From Erinaceus europaeus (lineage: Eukaryota; Chordata; Mammalia; Eulipotyphla; Erinaceidae), in contig NC_080181.1 in assembly GCF_950295315.1 (NCBI RefSeq), forward strand, positions 4,342,726-4,406,725: a stretch of DNA of 64,000 nt, in the 5' to 3' direction. Under the pieces are notes generated by a model. That model saw only the letters and a program-made list of their open reading frames with translations, had not been told where the DNA came from and searched no databases. Made by a program: the position numbers and the translations under genes. Below, one piece after another: positions 56,694 through 64,000 of the stretch (within the stretch, counting starts at the first letter, position 1; each line of letters starts with the position of its first letter).

Positions 56694-56707
56694 AAAAACA
56701 ACATTGT

Positions 56708-57178
56708 TTGTAGAACATTTGGCAAAAAATATCATCCAACATCTTAATGCTAAATTCTGTTATTTTTACAAGCTGAAAACAAAACCAAAATAGATTTCTA
56801 GTTTAATTTCACTAGACAAATCCTTTATTAAAATTAATTTGAAGAATTATAAATTAAGATTGAATCATACTGGCTAATAAAAAGAAGAAACAGGTACAGT
56901 CCAATACTTGCTACAAAGGTTCTCTCTTTTGAGCCAGATAGCTCAGTCTGCTAGAGCTCCAGTTTGCTCAAGGCCCAGAGGCAGAAGGTTCCATCTCTGC
57001 TCGGTCCTCTGGCATGGCAACGTGTGTTCTGCCTAGTGAGCCACAAGACTGTGCTTTTACTATAAAGTACTCCTCCTTGCAGTGCTAGTGAATGAATAAA
57101 ATTACTTGTGGTTTTAGTACAGAGCACTTTCAATGCAATGTGAGTGGTTAAATGAATGTCTTGACTATCAAAGCAATT
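56708..57178. other. AT-rich unique sequence, possible SINE relic
   Basis: At 56925-57065 'gagccagatagctcagtctg' and 'ggttccatctctgctcggtc' resemble a tRNA-type SINE head and B box. The rest is unique. Confidence 0.45.
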
Positions 57179-57233
57179 CACACACACACACACACACACA
57201 CACAGGGGGGAGAGAGAGAGAGAGAGAAAGAGA
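57179..57233. repeat. (CA)n (GA)n compound microsatellite
   Basis: A CA array to about 57204, GGGGGG, then a GA array. Confidence 0.95.
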
Positions 57234-57384
57234 AAATGTGGATAGAGACATGGATATATAATATGAAGTGAAAGAAATGTCAAAGCAGTTTTTAATGGCT
57301 TTAATGTTATAAATCAGAATACCAGTGTTATTTCTTTAATCATGGGAAAGACATGGATAATTGTAATTATATCACTGCTACTGA

Positions 57385-57482
57385 CTTGGGAGATGGTATA
57401 GTGGTAGATCCTTGGACTTGTAAGCATGAGATCCTGAGTTCAGTCCTTAGCACTCCATAGATGTCAGAGTGCTACCTCCTCA
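57385..57482 (+). mobile_element. Diverged SINE, sense
   Basis: GACTTGGGAGATGGTATAGTGG (head), GAGATCCTGAGTTCAGTCC (B-box-like) and CAGAGTGCTACCTCC. Older and short. Confidence 0.55.
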
Positions 57483-57794
57483 TAACGTGAGGAGTTACAT
57501 TCTTTTAAATCGAGGTAAATAGAGAATACATCTTTTAAAAAGCAGTACTAATACTATTGAACAATAGAATAATCAATGACTAATATGATTTTTATAGAAA
57601 TTTTTTCTGATCTACAGAAAACAGGACAGGTAGTAAACAGTGATAAGAAAGTAGAAATTAATCAGAAGATTCTGGTGAGTTTTGCTTTACCTCGTTATAT
57701 GCATGCTATTTAAGTTTTCTAATGGATTTGTAAAAAGGATCTCATAGTCTGCAGTCTACCACGTTTATTTTATTCTTTGTCATCACTGGGAACT
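57483..57794. other. AT-rich unique sequence
   Basis: No feature was recognised. Confidence 0.5.
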
Positions 57795-57982
57795 CACTGC
57801 TTTAGATTGGCTTTACGGGGGGGGGGGAGAGAAAGAAAGAAAGGAAGAAATAGAAAGAAGTAGGGAGAGAGGGAAGACAACACAGCTGAAGCTTCCCTCA
57901 GTGTGATGGGGACTGGGCTTAAACCTGAGTTATGTGACAAAGCAGTCACTCATCCAGCTAAGCTACCTTTCTGGCCTTTCAT
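57795..57982 (-). mobile_element. SINE of D type, antisense, with poly-G
   Basis: A pure G run near 57818-57827, GA-rich sequence, GCTGAAGCTTCCCTCAGTG, GGGGACTGGGCTTAAACC, GTGACAAAGCAGTCACTC and a worn head AGCTACCTTTCTGGCC. Confidence 0.72.
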
Positions 57983-58069
57983 CTACTACATTTTAAAATA
58001 GTATTTAGTATTGGGGTTACTCCCAGGCTGATGTTCTCATTAAGATAGAGTGACAAAAAAGGAAAGAGG

Positions 58070-58364
58070 ATGGGAGTCGGGCTGTAGCGCAGCGGGTTAA
58101 GCGCAGGTGGCGCAAAGCACAAGGACCGGCATAAGGATCCCGGTTCGAACCCCGGCTCCCCACCTGCAGGGGAGTCGCTTCACAGGCGGTGAAGCAGGTC
58201 TGCAGGTGTCTGTCTTTCTCTCCTCCTCTCTGTGTTCCCCTCCTCTCTCCATTTCTCTCTGTCCTATTCAACAATGACAACAACAATAATAACTACAACA
58301 ATAAAACAACAAGGGCAACAAAAGGGAATAAATAAATAAAATAAATATAAAAAAATTAAAAAAA
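58070..58364 (+). mobile_element. SINE, A-short form, full length and young, with duplication
   Basis: The best-preserved copy here. Head TGGGAGTCGGGCTGTAGCGC, A-box-like TAGCGCAGCGG, perfect B-box consensus GGTTCGAACCC (58142-58152), CGCTTCACAGGCGGTGAAGC, linker and AAATAAATAAAATAAAT tail. AAAAAAGGAAAGAGG lies at 58055-58069 and again at 58365-58379, a perfect 15 bp target duplication. Likely still close to its source. Confidence 0.97.
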
Positions 58365-58379
58365 AAAAAAGGAAAGAGG

Positions 58380-61227
58380 TATCACAGCACTGGTGTTCTC
58401 CTGGTCGTCTGGCATCTGCCAAGGAGTTCTGGCGCCCAGCCCCCCCTCACTCACAGCAAGGCACACATCCTCCCCTGGGAGTGAGCTCTCCTCACCTCCA
58501 TCAAACATATTTTTTTAAAATCAAGTTAGCTATTATATATTAGTAAAGTTATTCAGCCACAAAATATAGTATGGATGTACAATTTACTCTTGAATCTTAA
58601 TTTTGATAGTAATTCTTAAGCAGGCAACATTCTGGAAAAGCCATATAGTTTTAAAATGTGTGGAATGTAGAAAAATGAAACACATGAAAAACAACAACTA
58701 AAAGAGGTAGCCAGACTGTCTCTAAGACCTTGTGAGAACTGTGGAGAACTACAATGGTGGTTATTTGGAGGGTAAGAACACAGAATGCTAGTGTTGAGTG
58801 TAGTTTGGAACTATACCACTGTAACCTTGACAATATTGTAAACCACTATTAAATAATTAATAAAAATTATTTTAAATTTTCAGTCATTATAAATGATACT
58901 ATGTAAACGTTATTGCTTTGGAAGATATAAATGACTCTAGTTTTTCTCCAAGGTAGATTTCAGTTTCTAACTAATCTACTTAAAATTTCGCATCTGTGTT
59001 AACATCTTCCATCCTTCTGTTTGCCCTGCACACTCCATTCACACAAACTTTTGTACCTGATATTCCTCCCAACAAAAGTTGTCTTCTCTCAAGATCTGAC
59101 TGACAGTGACTTTCTCCTGATACAGATATCTTAGGTTAAATATTAGGTATTGTTTAAAATTTAAACTAACCTGTGTTTGATTTGGGGGCACCATAAAATT
59201 TAATTGCTCTAAATAAAATGTAAGAATGTATAATTATATGGGGCACCTAAAAGTTAAGATATTGCACTAATATCATTTTTATTACATTATCCAGACAATG
59301 GTTTCTGAACCTTTGTATTTGTAGTACTGCTCAAATCCTAAACACAGCTGAAATGTAAATTTCTACCTTACGTCTAAATTTCCCCTAGTCAGTACTGACT
59401 TGAAATTCCTCAAACACTGTGTCTTTTCCCTTTTACCCACTTCTTTCCTGGAGCTTTGTTAGAGTGAGGTTGTTTCACAGGAGATGAGAGATGGACTGTG
59501 TGGATCTGGAATATTCTTGTAGATCAGCTCCAAATAGGACATAGCTTGCATCGTTATGGTTTGATGTAAACTGGAAGTCAGAAACTGAGAATTTGGATTG
59601 TTCAAAGACAGATCTAGAGGAGGAACAAGCACAAATGACACTTCTAAAATCTAGCAAATCTTAAAGAACGCCAGCAGCATCTATAACTCCAGGAAGAGTG
59701 GGGGGAAACCATGGAATGCAGCTGGAGATCAAGAAAAAACTTGAGTTACAGTAACTAGGTGACAGGTGTCTTAGAAATATAATCATCACCTTTCATTTTA
59801 TAGCTTAGAGAGATGACGTGTAGAATTCATATAAAGATCACTTAGCTTGTGAGGTCAGAGGTGGGGTTTTGTCAGAGCTGCACTTCACCTCCCCTACAAT
59901 GCCATGTGTGAAAGGCAGTGAGCTGATGTTGATTTGACTCTGCTCAATAGTGGAAGATCTGCTCTCCAAGCAAGAACTAATGAAAAAAAAAAAAAGAATA
60001 GAAGAAGGAAGTGCATTGTTTTAATATTAAAGAGCTTAGCCTTGGTCAAGCTTTTTAATTAGGTCAATGTAATTTAAAATGGACTAAAAACCATCCCAGG
60101 TGGGGGATATCAAAAATTCATAATTTTGGCCTGGATGCATCTTTGTGGCCTTAGGGGTTTCAGAAGAACACTAATTTATCCCCACTTCCTGTGAGATTCA
60201 GATATGTATGCAAGCAGCAGGGAAGAGGAAATGCAAAGACTCCACAGATTCAGAATAAAGACGTCCACTCTTTATAAATACCAGTGCCTTTTCCTTTCAG
60301 TTGCCTGAAGAAATACGGGCAGGATTCATGTTCAGATTAATGTGAAATGACAGATTATTCCATTCAGAATGCTGAAAAAGCAAGAGGGTAAATGATTCGG
60401 TGTCATCTCAATTGTTTTTCACGAGAAAAAAAAATAACAATAAAAGTTCCCACGTAGGTCCTATGTCCTGCAGCATCCTTCAGTTTTAGAATCATCTCAG
60501 TGGAAAGTTTAGAATTCAGACATAGTCACTCCAAAAGCCTTTATGGAGTTTTTTGGAGTGTTAGGTTTTAATTTCTCTCTCTTTGTGAGTTCACTGTCTC
60601 AGTAGTTCTAAGCCAAATCCTTCCAGAGAAGAAAGGGGAAAAAATGCATTTAGTTGAGACAGATTTCACCAAGAGTCTTCAAGAAAGAAGTGACTTAATA
60701 TTAAATAGAAAGGAAATGTTATAAACCCACAGATTTTTATCTAGCTAATAAATTGTGTTCTTTCCACAAAACATACTGTTCAATACCATTTTTAGTAACA
60801 TTTATTGTCAGTGAAGAAAGACTGACAATCCTAGCTAATACACACATTCCAGCACTATGAAATATGCCTAAACCAGTGGACTAAAAGACACCAATTGCAG
60901 CCCCTTCACATGAAATTAACTCCAAGTTAACTTCATGTGGCTTCTGTTGCCCCCTTCTAGTAGATCATTTTACTTCTAGCCTTTGTGGAAAGTAGCCAGA
61001 GCTCTAGTCATGGACCCTCATGAATACACTGTGAGTTGATAAATTAACTTAGACTCAGGTGCAATGAATAAACAGATGTTCTTCAGAGGAATTCAGCACT
61101 GTTCAAATACTGTAGGTTGTCATCTTACTGTGTTATGATACCCATTTCTTTTCTCAAGTAACTTTAAGTCTGGGGAATCTAGTAATGAATAACAGGATGC
61201 TGAGATATGAGGTACTGAGGAAGGCAC
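58380..61227. other. Repeat-poor unique region with a possible MIR relic
   Basis: About 2.8 kb with no recognised lineage-specific element. At 59790-59900 'cattttatagcttagagaga', 'acttagcttgtgaggtcaga' resembles sense MIR. An A run sits at 59980-59994. No gene was supported. Confidence 0.5.
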
Positions 61228-61242
61228 AAGAGGAAAAAACAG

Positions 61243-61512
61243 GGAGTCAGGCGGTAGCGCAGAGGGTTAAGCGCATGAAGCACAAGGACGGGCGTAAGGA
61301 TCCCGGTTCAAGCCCCTGCTCCCCACCTGCAGGGGCGTTGCTTCACAAGCGGTGAAGCAGGTCTGCAGGTGTCTATCTTTCTCTTCCCCTCTCTGTCTTC
61401 CCCTCCTCTCTTGATTTCTCTCTGTCCTATTTAACAGCAACATCAATAACTACAACAATAATAAAAAACGACAAAGGCAACAAAAAGGAAAATAAAAATA
61501 TATTTTTTAAAA
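61243..61512 (+). mobile_element. SINE, A-short form, with target-site duplication
   Basis: Head GGAGTCAGGCGGTAGCGC, missing about 10 bp (GCGCATGAAGCACAAGG), then B-box-like GGTTCAAGCC, body, linker and tail. AAGAGGAAAAAACAG (61228-61242) recurs at 61513-61529 with two more A's. Confidence 0.94.
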
Positions 61513-61605
61513 AAGAGGAAAAAAAACAGAGAAATGACGGCATATGGATGAGAAAATAGTTACTGAGGAGCAGTGTGTGAATGAGCAACAGCATAAGAAA
61601 AACTT

Positions 61606-61812
61606 AGGGGGCTGGGTGGTGGCGCATCTGGTTGAGTGCACATGTTACAGTGTGCGAGGACCCAGGTTCAAGCCCCCAGTCCCCACCTGCAGTGGGGAAA
61701 GCTTTGCAAGTGGTGAAGCAGGGCTGCAGGTGTCTCTCTGTCTCTCTATCTCCCCCTACTCTCAATTTATGGCTGTTTCTATCCAGTAAATAAAGATAAT
61801 AATAAAAAAAGA
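61606..61812 (+). mobile_element. SINE, B type
   Basis: Head GGGGGCTGGGTGGTGGCGC, TTACAGTGTGCGAGGACCC, GTTCAAGCCC (B-box-like), GCAAGTGGTGAAGCAGGGC, CTCTCAATTTATGGCTG and a short A-rich tail. Flanks (AAAAACTTA and AAAAAGACTTA) form an imperfect duplication. Confidence 0.92.
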
Positions 61813-61815
61813 CTT

Positions 61816-61990
61816 AAGAGTGAGAAAATAGCATAATGGCTATACACAAAGACTTTCATGACTGAGGCTTCAGAGTCCCAGATTTAATCCCTCCGCTGAT
61901 ACCCACCACCACCACCACCACCATAAAGCTGAGCTGAGCTGTGTCCTGACCTCTCTGTGTCTGTCTCTCTGTATGTTTCTCATTAAGATG
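61816..61990 (+). mobile_element. SINE of C type, sense, with (CCA)n
   Basis: GAAAATAGCATAATGGCTATAC (head), GAGGCTTCAGAGTCCCAG, TTTAATCCCTCCGC, a CCA array (about 61904-61922), CATAAAGCTGAGCTGAGC and a CT-rich end. The CCA array sits where other copies have only a short CACCATAA. Confidence 0.78.
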
Positions 61991-61999
61991 AAATCAATA

Positions 62000-62312
62000 G
62001 GGGGCTCGGTGATGGCACACCAGGTTAAGCTAAGCGCACATGTCTTGAAGCTCAAAGACTGACATGAGGATCCCGGTTCTAGCTCCCGGCTGCCCACCTG
62101 CAGGACATTGCTTTACAAGCAGTAAAGCAGTCTGCACGTGTCTATCTTTCCCCCTCTGTCTTCCCATCCTCTCTCAATTTCTCTCTGTTCTATCCAACAG
62201 CAACAGCAGCAACAACAGTGGGAAAAAATATGGCTACCAATATCAGTGGGTTCATAGTACAGACACCAAAGTAAGCCTGGAGACCAAAATAAATAAATAA
62301 ATAATAAAAAGT
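62000..62312 (+). mobile_element. SINE, A-long form, sense
   Basis: Head GGGGGCTCGGTGATGGCAC, an inserted TTAAGC repeat near 62026-62036, B-box-like GGTTCTAGCTC, body, CAACAGCAACAGCAGCAAC linker, 3' module (GGGTTCATAGTACAGACACC, AAGTAAGCCTGGAGACC) and an AAATAAATAAATAATA tail. Confidence 0.9.
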
Positions 62313-62334
62313 AAATAAAAGAAAAAAAAGTCAA

Positions 62335-62382
62335 AAAGTCGGTCCATGTGTGCTTAACCCGCTGCACCACTGCCCAACTCCA
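62335..62382 (-). mobile_element. SINE head only, antisense
   Basis: GTCGGTCCATGTGTGCTTAACC and CGCTGCACCACTGCCCAACTCC are the head of an A-type SINE read in reverse, without body or tail. It sits just after the A-rich tail of the plus-strand SINE. No matching target duplication was found. Confidence 0.7.
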
Positions 62383-62776
62383 GGAGTTTGTATTTTATCT
62401 TGATGGATGGCAGTGTGGAGACATTTGTTGTGAAGTAAAAATTAAAGTGACTTTTTTTTTTTTTTTACCTGTCCTAAGCTTAACAAAGAAGCTACACTGG
62501 GAGTCTCTTCTCTAACCAAAGTCACCTCACCTATAAAATTGAGAAGTTAATGGTGGTTCTTAACCTTGCTTTCATCACAGACTCCCTTGAGGATTTGAGC
62601 ACTGCTACATACTGTCTCCACAAAATCAGATTTTTTTCATGCAAATTTATGTAAATGGGAAATAGTGAGTTGAGAAAGTGGTGTGTGTGTAGTAAGATTG
62701 ATTGTAATTCTATAAGTATTAAACTTGAGTATGTCTGTGACCATTCAGAAATAGGACCCATCTGTATTGGGGCTTC

Positions 62777-62780
<4 letters not shown>
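62383..62780. other. Unique sequence
   Basis: No feature was recognised apart from a T run at about 62452-62466. Confidence 0.5.

Positions 62781-62830
<50 letters not shown>
62781..62830. repeat. (GT)n microsatellite
   Basis: About 25 uninterrupted GT units. Confidence 0.97.
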
Positions 62831-62832
<2 letters not shown>

Positions 62833-64000
62833 TAATTGGAAGCCCCTTCTACTCTCCAGCTGTGACAAAAAGACAACCTCCTCCTTGCCTTTCTTTCTGA
62901 GGTTGGAGGGCCTGAAATTATTCAGTGGCTCAGCACAAAAGGCTCCTCAGTTTCTTCAGGATGTTTGCAGTGATGCTCAGAGCCAGTGACGAGGTCCATT
63001 AATTAAAGTAACTTCTGCACTTAAGCTTTCTCTCTGGCTTTCTAAAGGCTACCAAGCATGCCTTTCTGGGTCACCTCACTTCTCCCTCCCAGTTAAGCTG
63101 AGTCTGAAGGGAAGAATGGTGACAGCACTGTCTTCCCTGAGTGCGGATTTTGACCAACTTAATGACTGAATTCTCTTCATCTATAGGAAACCTGTTTCTT
63201 CCCTTCTTACCCTTGAATTTCCACTCTCTCTGCTTTGGCTGCAGGCCAGAGCAGTCCCCAAATGTGTGATCTTGTGAGAAATCTTATTTTGTTGTTTACT
63301 TTAGATTAATGCATCGTAATTGAAAGTACACTACACATTATGGGATTTGTCTCATCTGAAACCCTGACAATTATTTCAATCCTCTGTGCCTCCTTGCCTT
63401 TCTTTTTTTTTTATTATAAATGATTAAAATAATATGCAGAGGATTGTTTGTAAAAATTAAAATGGCAAGATAATGTATTAGAAGAGCTTTGCTTAGGTGC
63501 TAGCAAATAGTAGGGTGTTAATAACTGTTTTCAAAGCAAGAAATATGCCCTTTTCTTTTGCAAAAGTGGTTTAAAGTACTCTGAATCTCAATTTCTGCAT
63601 CTATAAGGGGCATCGATTTAAGTATATTGAGTTTAATTCAGTTCCCCTTTATTGAGAAGCAGTCAGTGTGGAGCTGATGAAGACAGTAAGCGAAGGGGGT
63701 GCACGTTAGCCAGGAAGACAGTGACAGGCAAACAGCTCACAAATCCAAGGGCCCGGCTGCAAGCAGGGGGCTGATATTTCGAATAGCCCTGGATGCAGTG
63801 GTAAATGATAATGAGCCACAGTTTGCTCATCAGTGAATGAGGATGGCAATATTCAGCTCACATCGTGGCTGGAAGCACTGCATGAAATAAAGGGCGGAAG
63901 ATGAGTGTGAGGCCTGACAGGTCAAATACAATCAATACATGTTTGTCATTTGCAGAACCAGTTAAAAGCCTCCATGGGCTCTAGGATCCCTCAGTTTTAA
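62831..64000. other. Unique sequence with possible MIR relics
   Basis: At 63455-63530 'gataatgtattagaagagct', 'gctagcaaatagtagggtgt' and at 63795-63890 'cacagtttgctcatcagtga', 'atgaggatggcaatattcag' resemble antisense MIR. No lineage-specific element or coding exon was recognised up to the window edge. Confidence 0.45.

Noticed and set aside
58142..58152. Functional tRNA gene (perfect B box GGTTCGAACCC)
   Set aside because: It is the internal promoter of a tRNA-derived SINE; the sequence around it cannot fold into a full cloverleaf, and dozens of related copies exist here.

Overview
The window is mammalian nuclear DNA, almost certainly from a hedgehog (Erinaceus or a close relative). Four things point there. 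There are several dozen copies of a tRNA-derived SINE typical of hedgehogs (head resembling GGGAGTCGGGCGGTAGCGC, with a good pol III B box). There are young L1 fragments with their own 3' end. There is a second, highly repeated retroelement family, called R here. Most tellingly, there is a CpG-rich fragment of a non-LTR retrotransposon that matches what is known of Vingi, a clade reported among mammals only from hedgehogs. I found no host protein-coding exon, rRNA gene, functional tRNA gene or CRISPR array. The window reads as intergenic or deep intronic sequence.

Layout. 1-9.3 kb: SINEs on both strands, an L1 3' end (5345-5955) and three minus-strand long-form SINEs in a row (8.1-9.3 kb). 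9.3-11.5 kb: two R elements around an L1 scrap. 11.5-17 kb: a repeat-poor stretch with a cluster of nuclear-receptor-like and octamer motifs (15.8-15.9 kb) and a CpG-rich block (16.03-16.62 kb). 17-24.5 kb: an L1 3' end, the longest R element (18.93-20.20 kb), SINE clusters and one SINE with a perfect duplication of its target site. 24.5-27 kb: AT-rich unique DNA. 27-31.5 kb: SINEs, a minisatellite (28.47-28.68 kb), an eroded R copy and a GC-rich unassigned block. 31.5-43.4 kb: mostly unique, with scattered SINEs and rearranged L1 pieces. 43.4-55.1 kb: L1-rich, with a 1.4 kb antisense L1, a 5'-inverted L1 carrying a SINE, and an R/L1 chimera. 55.7-56.7 kb: the Vingi fragment, a short Vingi-related element inside it, and a 41 bp SINE-head insertion nearby. 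56.7-64 kb: more SINEs, microsatellites and unique DNA.

The parts are related through retrotransposition and not through a pathway. L1 probably supplied the enzymes that moved the SINEs, and perhaps R (A-rich tails, target-site duplications on several SINEs). Vingi and its short derivative share a different 3' end with a GAA-repeat tail, so they form a second retrotransposition system. The most notable result is the nested insertion at 55722-56518. Two different perfect 11 bp target-site duplications show that a Vingi element landed first and a 198 bp non-autonomous relative then landed inside its reading frame. All repeat assignments are by eye from internal comparison and memory of family features; no database search was possible.
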